Shown here piece after piece: positions 34,801-43,600 of a DNA stretch of 64,000 nt. The notes under the pieces are model-generated. The model was not told the origin of the DNA and did not search any database. It worked only from the letters and a program-made list of their open reading frames with translations. This DNA is from Euzebya sp051004735. GTDB lineage: Bacteria; Actinomycetota; Nitriliruptoria; Euzebyales; Euzebyaceae. Numbering within the stretch: position 1 is the first letter of the stretch; each line of letters begins with the position of its first letter. Made by a program: the position numbers and the translations under genes. Where the stretch lies: NCBI GenBank assembly GCA_051004735.1, contig JBPCKA010000069.1:1-64000 (forward strand), written 5' to 3'.

Positions 34801-35083
34801 CCAGACTGCACAACCGTCTGGAGACGATGCTGCGGGACTACGTGTCCGCCGGGTTCGCCGACACGCGTTGGAAGACGACAACGCGGGCGAGTTGGGTGGT
34901 GCCCAACGCGAGGTGACGGTTCTGTTCGCGGATCTGCGGGGGTTCACCTCATGGGCGACGGGATCATCGGCGTGGGCGTCAACACCGGACCGGCCGTGGT
35001 GGGCAACATCGGTGGGCATCGCCGGGTGTTCACCGCCATCGGTGACACGGTGAACCTCGCCGCCCGTCTGGACGGCATCGCCT
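34801..35083 (+). pseudogene. Class III adenylate/guanylate cyclase remnant
   Basis: Three frames carry consecutive cyclase pieces: RLETMLRDYVSAGFAD (about 34807-34855), then ALEDDNAGELGGAQREVTVL with FADLRGFTSWATG (34862-34960), then GDGIIGVGVNTGPAVVGNIG with GHRRVFTAIGDTVNLAARLD (34954-35076). The first Asp metal ligand and the C-terminal NxxxR element (NLAAR) are present. The roughly 60 residues between GFTS and GIGVNTG, which include the second metal-binding Asp and the substrate-specifying Lys region, are deleted. Two frame changes also break it. It cannot make cyclic nucleotides. Confidence 0.7.
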
Positions 35084-35198
35084 CAGCACAGACAGCGACA
35101 CCTGAGCACAGGGGGTTGTGCCCGAGTCATCGTGCCCGCTAGCGTGCGCCCGTGAGCTGTCGACATCCGATGCGCGGGTGATGGCGAGAGGACAAGCC

Positions 35199-35666
35199 AT
35201 GCGTGTCGCTGACGTGATGAATAGACAGGCTGCCAGGCTCAGAGTTGATGATCCGTTGCGTTTGGCAGCGGAACTGTTGGCACTCAGCCAGGCCAGCGAT
35301 CTTGCCGTGGTCGATGAGGATGGGCAGTTCGTGGGGGTGCTGTCCGAGGGCGATCTGCTACGGGCCCTGATGCCCGACTACACACTGCTGGAGGACATGC
35401 CGGTGTCGGTGGCTGACGCCAGCGCCTTCTTCGCCACGACCGGAATCAGCCGTGCGGAAGATCCCATCGGGCCACTGGTGATCACCGAGTCGATCTCGGT
35501 GCACCCCGATGACGATCTGCTGAAGCCCGCAGCCGTGATGGTCACCAAACAGATTCGTCAGCTGCCGGTGCTTGAGAACGGTCGTTTCGTCGGAACCCTG
35601 TCGCGCGCCGACGTGTGCTGGGCGCTGCTGATCGATGTACCCGAGGGGCATGTTGTGCCCTCATGA
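35199..35666 (+). CDS. Tandem CBS-domain protein
   Basis: A 155-aa protein of two CBS motifs and little else. The first is MRVADVMNRQAARLRVDDPL with LAVVDEDGQFVGVLSEGDLL; the second is ITESISVHPDDDLLKPAAVM with IRQLPVLENGRFVGTLSRAD. Such pairs bind adenine nucleotides and act as energy or redox sensors. The ATG at 35199 follows GAGAGGA at a good distance; an upstream ATG at 35181 is possible. Its stop overlaps the start of the heme-fusion gene (ATGA, 35663-35666), so the two are translationally coupled. That suggests the CBS protein regulates or senses the state of the fusion enzyme; this is inference. Confidence 0.88.
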   Translation: MRVADVMNRQAARLRVDDPLRLAAELLALSQASDLAVVDEDGQFVGVLSEGDLLRALMPDYTLLEDMPVSVADASAFFATTGISRAEDPIGPLVITESISVHPDDDLLKPAAVMVTKQIRQLPVLENGRFVGTLSRADVCWALLIDVPEGHVVPS

Positions 35667-38600
35667 CCGCCGCACCGCCACAGCCGGTACCCGCTAGGGC
35701 GACCTTGGACAGAATCGAGCGGGAGGGGGCTCCCCACCGCGGGGCGATTTCCTCCTCGGCCGGGTTCCTTCCTGCAACCGCGCCGGCCCAGGCCCTGCCG
35801 GCCAGTCACCGGGCGTGGGATGAGGGCGCTGCCGATCTGCCGCGGATGTGGCGCGATCTTTCGGCCCGGCGCGACCTGAAGTCGTTGCCACTGCTGCCGG
35901 CTGGCGAAGACGAGCTGGCCGACGCCGATCTGTGGCGGGCCTCGGTGACCCTGTCGGGGATGGTCTATGCCTATGTGCGCTGCGACGTCGATGATCTGCA
36001 CAAGGCCGCCCCCACCCAGGTTCCTGACCCGTTGGCGGTCCCCTGGCAGCAGGTCGCACAGCGGATGGGCCGCCGTACAGCCCACGTGGCCCTGGACGAC
36101 CTGGTGCTGCACAACTGGCGACTGCTTGATCCTGAGCGGGAGGATCCGTTCCGTGTTGACAACATGGCCCTGCTGCTGCCCCAGACCGGCCACCCCTCGG
36201 AACGTGCGTTCTTCCTGACGTTCCTGGAGATGGCCGCGCAGATGCAACCGCTGGTTTCGGCGATCATCGCAGGTCAGGAAGCCGTCGCAGCGCGTGACTC
36301 CACCGAGTTGGGCCACGTGCTGTTGATCGTGCTGGAACGCATCCGCCACATCACCGAGCACTCGTTTGCAAAGCTTGATCCGGTGGCATTGAGCGACTCC
36401 TATGCCGACCCTGCCGTGTGGGCGAAGTTGGTGGCACCCACGGGCATCCCGGTCGTTGACAACGTGCCCGGTGTCAGCGGGGCAGCCGCCGCCCAGATGC
36501 AGGCCCTGGACGCGTTCCTGGGACGAACCCGGTTCGAAACCTTCCTGGGCAAGGAGGCCCAGCATCTGTTGGACTGGTATGCACCAAATGTGCGTGACTT
36601 CGTGCGCGCCTCCGGTCAGATGCCCCTGCGTGAATACGTCGCCGACTCGGGTAGCCGCGGACTGCAGGGTCTGCTGCAGAGTCTGGTTGACGCCTATGCC
36701 GGTGACCGTGGATATCTGGGTGTCCATCGCCGTAAGGTCTACGGCTTCATCCAGACCGCCTTCAAGGTGGGACGCCCGTCCACGGCCAGTGGCATCTCGG
36801 GGCTGTGGCGGGATCGGGCCTGGCGCGCGGCGCACCATGCCCTTGAGGACGCCCGACTGGAGCGCTACCGCGAACTGCACCACCGGCCCAGCATGGCTCG
36901 CCTGGCCCAACGCATCCCTGCTGGAAAGGGCTCCACCGGCGACGTCGAGGGCGTGGTGCTGGACATCACCGACAGCGGACTGGTGCACCGTCCCGGAGAC
37001 CGGGTCGCGGTGACGCCGACAAACGCGCCTGACCTGATCCAGCGGACCCTTGATCTGCTACGGGCAAGCGGGACGGAAGTGGTGCCCCTTCCGCCGGTGT
37101 GGCAACTGGCGCTGCAACGCCGCACTGACACACAGGTTGGGGCCAGCGCTCCGTTGTCCCTGGTCCTGCAGCATGCCTGGCTGCGGCCCCTCTCGCGAGC
37201 GGTGACGCGGACGCTGTACCGGCTGTCCGGGGCGCCGGCGTTGCGGGCACTGCTGGAAAGCCGACGGGAGGACACCTGGGAGTTTCCCGACGCCCTGGAA
37301 GCGCTGGCCACCGGCAACTTCGCACCGTCACGACTGTGGCAGGCGGCGCTGGTTGACCCTGAGGCGCTGACCCGCATTCTCATGCCCGCCGCGCCTCGGT
37401 TGTACTCCGTGGCCGGTGCCCCGACCTCCTCAGAGTTGTCGCTGACCGTAGGCAGGCTGGAGTTCGCCTCCCCGGGGCTGACCGGCGAGCGGCAGCGGCA
37501 TGGCACCGGATCGGGGCTGCTGGCCCACCGCCTGGAACCTGGCGGTGAGGTGCCGGTTGAGATCGTTCGTCCGCAACGGTTCTCTCTGCCCGCAGATCCG
37601 GCGACCCCGATCATCATGATCGCGGCCGGCACCGGGATCGCGCCGTTCATGGGTTTCGTCCAGGCACGGACCGAGCAGGAGCACCCAGGACCTGCCTGGC
37701 TGTTGCTGGCCACGCGCAGCCCCGACCATGTTCCACATCTGGCCCGTCTGCAGACCTGGGTCGCCCAGGACAACCTGCGCCTGGATCTGGCCTGCTCGCG
37801 CATCCCCGAGAACCCACGTCGCATCGACGGCCTGATTGCCGAGCAGAGCGTCGCGGGAGACCTGTGGCAGTGGCTGGCCACTGACGACGGTCACCTCTAC
37901 ATCTGTGGCCAGGGTGGGTTCGCTGCGGTCGTCATGGACGCACTACGGGCGGTGGCGAGGGAGCAGGGCGGCCTGGATGCGGAGGGAGCACGCGGCTTCG
38001 TCCGGCAGTTGACGGCTGATCGCCGCTTGCAGATGGACGTGTTCACCACCTTTCATCCCTCGGGTGTGTTGCGTGAGGGGGAGCGACTGGTCGACACCTC
38101 TGAACTGGCGTTGCACAACGACGACGAGCACGGCTGGTGGACCGAGATCAGCGGGGTCGTCTACGACGTCACCGAATTCCGTCACCTGCATCCGGGGGGT
38201 CATCGAATCGTCGATGACAACGCAGCAGTTGATGCCACCAGCGAGTACGAGGAGGTTCGCCACCATCTTGATCCCGAGATCGAGGCGATGCTCGCGATGT
38301 ATCGAATCGGTCTGGTACGCAGACTGGAACTGGCCGGTCCCTGGGGCCCGACCATCACCGACGGCAAGGTGGTGGCCGTTTCACTGGAGGAGTTCTACCG
38401 CCTGTGGGTGCGTGAGCTCCACACGATCACAGAATTGCAGAACTCCCTGCGAAACGACATCTCCGTGCTTGGTGACACACTGACCAACACCGAACAACCC
38501 GACCAGCTCACGGCACTGAAGGTGGGGCTGTTCGTCGATCTGCAGCAGCGTGTGCTGGCGCAGTATCTGCCGATCTCGGTGGGCAGTGAGCTATCCGATC

Positions 38601-38977
38601 TGTGGGCCATGGCAGCCGGCCTCACCGACGTCACCGCCGACACGACGGAGTTGCGACGTCAGCTTGCGATGGTGATGGGTGGCACCTCCGGTGCGGCGTG
38701 GTCGGAGATCAGCGTGCCGCTGCGCGCCCTGCTGACCGAACCCGACCCTGCGATGCTGCGTCAGACCGTCGACGCCGCCGTGGCCGCCGATCTGGCCATG
38801 TTCGCCGCCGTCAAGGAAGCCCTGCGCAGCGGCATCACGGTTTTCGAAACGCATGAGTCGGCGACGTTGAGCCAGGGTGGGCCTGACCTTCTCAACGCTC
38901 TGCGGGCCGTACCCGACGCCGTGTCCGAAGGACGCCGGGCGTTGGCCAGGGCGTTCTCCCCCCAGGAGGTGGGATAG
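35663..38977 (+). CDS. IDO-like heme domain fused to FAD/NAD(P)H reductase and cytochrome b5
   Basis: A 1104-aa multidomain protein. Residues about 55-410 resemble indoleamine 2,3-dioxygenase: VLHNWRLLDP, AAAAQMQALDAFLG, PLREYVADSG and VHRRKVYGFIQ followed by STASG. His355 fits the proximal heme ligand (H-x3-V-x2-[YF]-I). Residues about 425-790 are a P450-reductase-type FAD/NAD(P)H module without the FMN domain: GVVLDITDSGLVHRPGDRVA, the FAD motif PRLYSVAG (R579, Y581, S582), the nicotinamide loop IAAGTGIAPFMGF and HLYICGQGGFA. Residues about 795-885 are cytochrome b5: FRHLHPGGHRIV with His843 and the second ligand His867, 24 residues later. The last 215 residues are helical and unrecognised. 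No signal peptide or membrane helix is seen. I infer NAD(P)H to FAD to b5 to heme electron transfer driving O2 chemistry on an indole-like or other substrate. Confidence 0.85.
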   Translation: MTAAPPQPVPARATLDRIEREGAPHRGAISSSAGFLPATAPAQALPASHRAWDEGAADLPRMWRDLSARRDLKSLPLLPAGEDELADADLWRASVTLSGMVYAYVRCDVDDLHKAAPTQVPDPLAVPWQQVAQRMGRRTAHVALDDLVLHNWRLLDPEREDPFRVDNMALLLPQTGHPSERAFFLTFLEMAAQMQPLVSAIIAGQEAVAARDSTELGHVLLIVLERIRHITEHSFAKLDPVALSDSYADPAVWAKLVAPTGIPVVDNVPGVSGAAAAQMQALDAFLGRTRFETFLGKEAQHLLDWYAPNVRDFVRASGQMPLREYVADSGSRGLQGLLQSLVDAYAGDRGYLGVHRRKVYGFIQTAFKVGRPSTASGISGLWRDRAWRAAHHALEDARLERYRELHHRPSMARLAQRIPAGKGSTGDVEGVVLDITDSGLVHRPGDRVAVTPTNAPDLIQRTLDLLRASGTEVVPLPPVWQLALQRRTDTQVGASAPLSLVLQHAWLRPLSRAVTRTLYRLSGAPALRALLESRREDTWEFPDALEALATGNFAPSRLWQAALVDPEALTRILMPAAPRLYSVAGAPTSSELSLTVGRLEFASPGLTGERQRHGTGSGLLAHRLEPGGEVPVEIVRPQRFSLPADPATPIIMIAAGTGIAPFMGFVQARTEQEHPGPAWLLLATRSPDHVPHLARLQTWVAQDNLRLDLACSRIPENPRRIDGLIAEQSVAGDLWQWLATDDGHLYICGQGGFAAVVMDALRAVAREQGGLDAEGARGFVRQLTADRRLQMDVFTTFHPSGVLREGERLVDTSELALHNDDEHGWWTEISGVVYDVTEFRHLHPGGHRIVDDNAAVDATSEYEEVRHHLDPEIEAMLAMYRIGLVRRLELAGPWGPTITDGKVVAVSLEEFYRLWVRELHTITELQNSLRNDISVLGDTLTNTEQPDQLTALKVGLFVDLQQRVLAQYLPISVGSELSDLWAMAAGLTDVTADTTELRRQLAMVMGGTSGAAWSEISVPLRALLTEPDPAMLRQTVDAAVAADLAMFAAVKEALRSGITVFETHESATLSQGGPDLLNALRAVPDAVSEGRRALARAFSPQEVG

Positions 38978-38980
38978 AAG

Positions 38981-40528
38981 ATGGTCACCAGCCTGCAGCC
39001 CCATGTGCAACGCAATCCCAAGGCTACGGCCATCGTGGACGACACCGGACGCACGACCTGGGCAAAGCTCGACGACCGTGCGAACCGGTGGATCTGGGCC
39101 TTGCGGGGCCTGGGGATCACTGCCGGTGACCGGGTTGCCGTCATGGCCGGTAACCGGCGGGAACTGTGGCCCCTGTTCGTGGCCTGCCTGCACGCTGGCT
39201 ACGTCGTTGTCCCGGTCAACTGGGCGCTGGACCTTGCCGATGCCACCTATGTGCTCAGCCACTCGGGCGCCCGGGCACTGGTGGTGGAAGAACGAACCCG
39301 CAGCGTGGCGATGCAGGCCGTTCCCAAGGAACTGACCGTCCGACTGACCCTGGACGGCCCGGCGGGCAGCGATGGCTTCGTCGCAGCCCGCGAACTACTG
39401 CGTGAGGTTCCCCCGATCGAGCCGCACGGGCAGATCGCCGGCGGACCGATGTTTTACACCTCCGGCACCACCGGCCGTCCCAAAGGGGTCATGTCGGCAG
39501 GGGTGGCCGGAGGAGGCGGCGACGTCTCCGGTGTCGCCGAAACCGCCCAGGCGGTGGCGGGTGGGACCGGGTTCCCCGCTGGCGGAGTGGCCATGATCGT
39601 TGGCCCCAACTATCACTCCGGACAGTTTGTGTTCGCGACGTTTGCGCTGCTGAGCGGTCAGACCCTGGTGGTCAGACGGGCGCCAGACCCCCGCGACATC
39701 CTGCGGTGGATCCAGGCCTACGGCGTCACCAACCTGCTGCTGCTGACCGCTGACTTCGGCCAGTTGTTGGCGCTTCCCACCCCTGAACGTGAGGCCTTTG
39801 ATCCCTCGTCACTGGCGGTCGTGCTGCATGGCGGTGCCCCGGTGCCTCCTGATGTCAAACAACGGATGATCGAGTGGTGGGGACCACGGCTGGTGGAGTA
39901 CTACGGAGCGACCGAAGCTGGGCTGTTCAGCCTGGCCACTACAGAGGACTGGCACAGCCGCCCCGGCACCGTTGGCCGGGTCCTGCCGTTTCTGGAGTGC
40001 CGCATCGTGGATGCCGAGGGCAAGGAAGTGCCGGTGGGTCAGGAAGGTGTCCTGTACTTCCGGCATCGGGGCGGCAACACCTTCCACTACCACGACGACC
40101 CCGAACGCACGGCCGCAGCCCACCTTGAACCGGGGCTGTTCACGGTGGGCGACGTCGGCTGGCTGGACGATGACGGCTATCTGTACGTCAGCGGGCGTGA
40201 GGCGCACCTGGTCACCGTTGGCGATCAGCGGGTGCACCCCAACCGGGTTGAGGGGGCACTGTCATCCCACCCCGCCGTGGCTGACGTCGGGGCGTTCGGC
40301 GTCACCTCCCCGGACGGTACCCAGGAGTTGCATGTCGCGGTGGTGTTGGCCGAGGACGCGCGGGCAGAGGACCAACTGCAGGCCGCACTGCAGTTGCACG
40401 TCGCCCGGTCATTGCCCGAAGCTGCGGTCCCCTCACACATCCATGTGGTCCAGCAGATCCCACGCAGTGCAGCAGGAAAGATCCTGCGCGACGAACTGGT
40501 CAGGCTGACCGCCCCATTGACAACTTAG
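38981..40528 (+). CDS. AMP-forming acyl-CoA ligase (ANL superfamily)
   Basis: A 515-aa adenylating enzyme that activates a carboxylic acid as acyl-AMP and normally transfers it to CoA. The P-loop is MFYTSGTTGRPKGVM. VEYYGATEAGLFSL is the A5 region, LFTVGDVGWLDDDGYLYVSG the A7 region with the ribose-binding Asp, and AAGKILRDEL the A10 Lys. The hinge region reads SGREAHLVTVGDQRVHPNRV, where the usual GGxNVxPxEVE is altered to VGDQRVHPNRVE. It starts 3 bases after the heme-fusion gene with GGAGG inside that gene's end, so it is in the same operon. It probably activates an acid that is the substrate or product of the heme enzyme, such as an aromatic or anthranilate-like acid. The substrate is not deducible. 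Confidence 0.9.
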   Translation: MVTSLQPHVQRNPKATAIVDDTGRTTWAKLDDRANRWIWALRGLGITAGDRVAVMAGNRRELWPLFVACLHAGYVVVPVNWALDLADATYVLSHSGARALVVEERTRSVAMQAVPKELTVRLTLDGPAGSDGFVAARELLREVPPIEPHGQIAGGPMFYTSGTTGRPKGVMSAGVAGGGGDVSGVAETAQAVAGGTGFPAGGVAMIVGPNYHSGQFVFATFALLSGQTLVVRRAPDPRDILRWIQAYGVTNLLLLTADFGQLLALPTPEREAFDPSSLAVVLHGGAPVPPDVKQRMIEWWGPRLVEYYGATEAGLFSLATTEDWHSRPGTVGRVLPFLECRIVDAEGKEVPVGQEGVLYFRHRGGNTFHYHDDPERTAAAHLEPGLFTVGDVGWLDDDGYLYVSGREAHLVTVGDQRVHPNRVEGALSSHPAVADVGAFGVTSPDGTQELHVAVVLAEDARAEDQLQAALQLHVARSLPEAAVPSHIHVVQQIPRSAAGKILRDELVRLTAPLTT

Positions 40529-40947
40529 CGCACCTCATAGATCTCATAGTCGATGACGTCGTCGGTCACGATCCCCTTGCCCACGGTGAGGATCTTGTTC
40601 AGCCACAGGTAGCGAGGGTCACCGGTCTCAAACACCGGCGCGGAGTACAACGGGTGGGCTCCCGGACCGTCGCTGCCATTGGAACGCCCGTAGTAGTGCA
40701 CGTAGATCAGGGCATCATCAGGGGTTTTGATGGTGAAGGCGACGTCGATGTTGTTCGAGCCGTCGGGGCCTATCAGCAGCCAGTCGACCGCGGAAGGCCC
40801 GACTAGTCGACCGCTCAGGCGTTCGCCCTCATAGACCACATCGGTCATCTCGATGACCGCCCGGGTGCCCCGTGGAGTGGACTCCATCACGACCGGGGGC
40901 CGAAACGTGATCTTGGCGGTGGTGAGGGGGATCAACTCAATGGTCAT
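40525..40947 (-). CDS. DUF3237 family protein
   Basis: A 140-aa protein matching DUF3237: VVYEGERLSGRLVGPSAVDW, NIDVAFTIKTPDDALIYVHY and the signature APVFETGDPRYLWLNKILTV near the C-terminus, ending YEIYEVR. The family forms a small beta-barrel and has no established function; some members sit beside aromatic-compound genes. The start MTIELIP at 40947 is preferred since GGGA lies about 11 bases upstream; an ATG at 40959 is also in frame. The stop overlaps the convergent ligase gene by 4 bases, which shows how compact the locus is. It is divergent from tyrA. Confidence 0.85.
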   Translation of the reverse strand: MTIELIPLTTAKITFRPPVVMESTPRGTRAVIEMTDVVYEGERLSGRLVGPSAVDWLLIGPDGSNNIDVAFTIKTPDDALIYVHYYGRSNGSDGPGAHPLYSAPVFETGDPRYLWLNKILTVGKGIVTDDVIDYEIYEVR

Positions 40948-41009
40948 GACGCGAAGCATCCCACACTGAAGGGTAGACTCACAGGCGACAACTGGACTAT
41001 GGAGACGTC

Positions 41010-42107
41010 ATGCGGGCAGCGCTGGTCGGAACCGGACTCATCGGAGCATCGCTTGGGATGGCGTTGCTGCGAAGCGACGAGGTCACGTCCATCAGCGGGT
41101 ATGACCGCAACGCCGATGAGTTGCAGACCGCGCTGGAACGCGGTGCCATCACCGACATGGCCACGGACGCCCGTCAGGCGGTCACCGGCGCCGATCTGGT
41201 GATCCTGGCGGTCCCGGTGTCGGCCATGGGGCCCGTGATGCGTGACATCGCACCCAGTTTGCGTGAGGGAGCGATCGTCACCGACGTCGCCAGCGTCAAA
41301 TCCGAGGCCGTCAGGGTTCTGGAGGCCGCCGCGCCCGCCGGAGTGCACGTCATCGGAGGCCACCCGATGGCGGGGTCTCACGAACACGGTGCTGAACATG
41401 CCTGCGCCGACCTCTTCGTCGGCGCGACGTACCTGCTGACTCCCACTCAGCAGACCGACAGTGCGGCGTACTCAACCGTCCACCAGTTGGTTGTCGACAT
41501 CAAGGCTCGTCCACTGGCGGTCGACCCTGATCATCATGACCAACTGGTCGCCATCATCAGTCACCTGCCCCAACTGGCTGCCACAACCCTGATGAACCTG
41601 GCCTCGGAGCGGGCCCAGGCCGAACACGCCGGCCTGCTGTTGCTCGCTGCCGGCGGCTTTCGCGACGCAACCCGGGTCGCGGCCAGCAACCCTGACCTGT
41701 GGCTGGACATCTGTGATCAGAACGGGGCTGCCATCACGGCCGTGTTGGACGAGTACGGCAACAGGATCGCCGACCTGCGCGACGCCATCGCCGGCAAAGA
41801 CTGGAAGGGCGTGTGCTCACGGCTGTCCGCGGCACGGACAGCCCGTCAGGGCATGCCCGGCAAGGAGAGCGTGACGGGTGCCCTGGTCGAGTTGGTGCTG
41901 CCCATCCCTGACCGTCCAGGTGTCCTGGCAGAGGTGACGACGAGCGTGGGCAGCATCGGCGTCAACATCGAAGACCTGGGCATCGAGCACGCGCCCGAGG
42001 GTGGTGGCGGTCGTCTGCGTTTGGCCATCATCGGCACTGCCGAAGCGGAAAGGGCCGTCGCCATCCTGGTCGACCGCGGCTATGAGGTCCTGCGGGAAGA
42101 GCTCTGA
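41010..42107 (+). CDS. tyrA: Prephenate dehydrogenase
   Basis: A 365-aa enzyme converting prephenate to 4-hydroxyphenylpyruvate with NAD. The N-terminal Rossmann loop is ALVGTGLIGASLGMALL, followed by VILAVPVSAMGPVM, the substrate-binding VIGGHPMAGSHEHGAEHA (catalytic His) and ISHLPQLAATTLMNLA. The C-terminal 75 residues form an ACT domain (PDRPGVLAEVTTSVGSIGVN) that probably senses tyrosine. GGAGA stands six bases before the ATG. With aroG and aroH it forms a plus-strand cluster for tyrosine and phenylalanine. There is a gap of 111 bases before aroG. Confidence 0.93.
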   Translation: MRAALVGTGLIGASLGMALLRSDEVTSISGYDRNADELQTALERGAITDMATDARQAVTGADLVILAVPVSAMGPVMRDIAPSLREGAIVTDVASVKSEAVRVLEAAAPAGVHVIGGHPMAGSHEHGAEHACADLFVGATYLLTPTQQTDSAAYSTVHQLVVDIKARPLAVDPDHHDQLVAIISHLPQLAATTLMNLASERAQAEHAGLLLLAAGGFRDATRVAASNPDLWLDICDQNGAAITAVLDEYGNRIADLRDAIAGKDWKGVCSRLSAARTARQGMPGKESVTGALVELVLPIPDRPGVLAEVTTSVGSIGVNIEDLGIEHAPEGGGGRLRLAIIGTAEAERAVAILVDRGYEVLREEL

Positions 42108-42218
42108 CCGCACGCTCGGTTGCCATTGCCGGGATGTCGGGTCGGGAGTAGCGTACGACCGCGCGGGCGAACAAGGACGATGTCAGCACCTCACCCGGAG
42201 CCACGAAGGATGTAGGTC

Positions 42219-43580
42219 ATGACCCCCGTATTGTCACGAGATGCCCACTGGTCTCCGGCGTCTTGGCGCGGCCGGACGGCATTGCAGCAGCCTGACTGGC
42301 CCGATGCCGAGGAGCTGGAACGGGTTCTGTCCGGACTGTCGCAGATGCCGCCGTTGGTCTTCGCGGGGGAGGCTCGGGACCTGCTGGCACAACTGGCCAG
42401 GGTCGGTAGCGGTGAGGCCTTCCTGCTGCAGGGAGGTGACTGCGCGGAGACCTTCGAGGACTTCAGCGCGGACACGATCCGTGACAAGGTCAAGGTCCTG
42501 TTGCAGATGGCCATCGTCCTGACCTATGGGGCGTCGTTGCCGGTCGTCAAGGTCGGCCGCATCGCGGGACAGTTTGCCAAACCCCGTTCCGCAGAAACCG
42601 AGACGGTGGACGGGGTGACGCTGCCGGTGTACCGGGGTGATGCGGTCAATGCGTTGGTTCCCACCGAGCAAGGACGCCGACCGGACCCGACCCGGCTCGA
42701 GCGCGTCTATCAGCAGTCCGCAGCCACATTGAACCTGCTACGCGCGTTCATGGGCGGTGGTTTCGCCGACCTCAAACTCGTGCATTCATGGAACCAGGAG
42801 TTCGTGGCGAACAGCCCACAGGGACGCAGCTACGCCCGCTGCGCCGGGGACATCACTCGCGCCGTGCGCTTCCTGGAGGCATGTGGGGTCGAAGTCCACT
42901 CTGACCCTCGATTCCTGTCAGTGGATCTCTACACCTCCCATGAGGCCCTGCTGCTGGGCTATGAGCAGGCCTTGACCCGTCAGGACTCGCTGACCGGCGA
43001 ATGGTATGACTGCTCGGCGCATCTTCTGTGGGTGGGCGAGCGCACGCGCGACCCAGACGGCGCCCACGTCGAGTTTCTCTCAGGCATCGCCAACCCGGTC
43101 GGTGTGAAGTTGGGACCTGCCGCCACGGCCTCTCAGGTCGAAGCGCTGGCCGACCGTCTGAATCCCCACAACACCCCAGGCCGACTGACGTTAGTCACGC
43201 GGATGGGAGCAGCCGAGGTACGCCGCGCATTGCCGCCACTGGTCGAAGGTGTGCGTGACCGTGGATTGGAGGTGGTGTGGTCCTGTGACCCCTGTCACGG
43301 AAACACCTTCACCTCGGGATCGGGCTACAAGACTCGTCGCTTCGACGATGTGGTCACCGAGATCAGCGCGTTCTTCGCCGTGCACGCTGAGTTGGGCACC
43401 ATTCCCGGCGGGGTTCACCTCGAGTTCACCGGCGAAGATGTCACTGAATGCCTGGGCGGTGGGCAATCGATCGAGGAACTGGACCTCGCACGGCGGTATG
43501 AGACCGCCTGTGACCCTCGCCTGAACAACCAGCAAAGCCTGGAACTGGCGTTCCAGATCGCTGCGATGCTGAGTGAGTAG
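42219..43580 (+). CDS. aroG: Class II 3-deoxy-7-phosphoheptulonate synthase
   Basis: A 453-aa plant-type (class II) DAHP synthase, first step of the shikimate pathway, joining PEP and erythrose 4-phosphate. Clear blocks are PPLVFAGEARDLLAQLARV, FLLQGGDCAETFEDF (metal-binding Cys), VVKVGRIAGQFAKPRS, LLLGYEQALTR, HLLWVGERTR and VWSCDPCHGNTFTS. The C-terminal HLEFTGEDVTECLGGGQS gives the remaining metal ligands. The length equals the mycobacterial enzyme. GAAGGA lies eight bases before the ATG. The monofunctional chorismate mutase gene starts 21 bases after its stop. In mycobacteria the synthase binds a chorismate mutase and regulates it; whether this happens here is not known. Confidence 0.95.
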   Translation: MTPVLSRDAHWSPASWRGRTALQQPDWPDAEELERVLSGLSQMPPLVFAGEARDLLAQLARVGSGEAFLLQGGDCAETFEDFSADTIRDKVKVLLQMAIVLTYGASLPVVKVGRIAGQFAKPRSAETETVDGVTLPVYRGDAVNALVPTEQGRRPDPTRLERVYQQSAATLNLLRAFMGGGFADLKLVHSWNQEFVANSPQGRSYARCAGDITRAVRFLEACGVEVHSDPRFLSVDLYTSHEALLLGYEQALTRQDSLTGEWYDCSAHLLWVGERTRDPDGAHVEFLSGIANPVGVKLGPAATASQVEALADRLNPHNTPGRLTLVTRMGAAEVRRALPPLVEGVRDRGLEVVWSCDPCHGNTFTSGSGYKTRRFDDVVTEISAFFAVHAELGTIPGGVHLEFTGEDVTECLGGGQSIEELDLARRYETACDPRLNNQQSLELAFQIAAMLSE

Positions 43581-43600
43581 TCCAGGTGCCACCTGAGGGG

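Noticed and set aside
35558..36988. Long minus-strand frame of 476 residues
   Set aside because: It is antisense to the heme-fusion gene, with Gly/Gln/His-rich sequence typical of shadow frames in GC-rich DNA.
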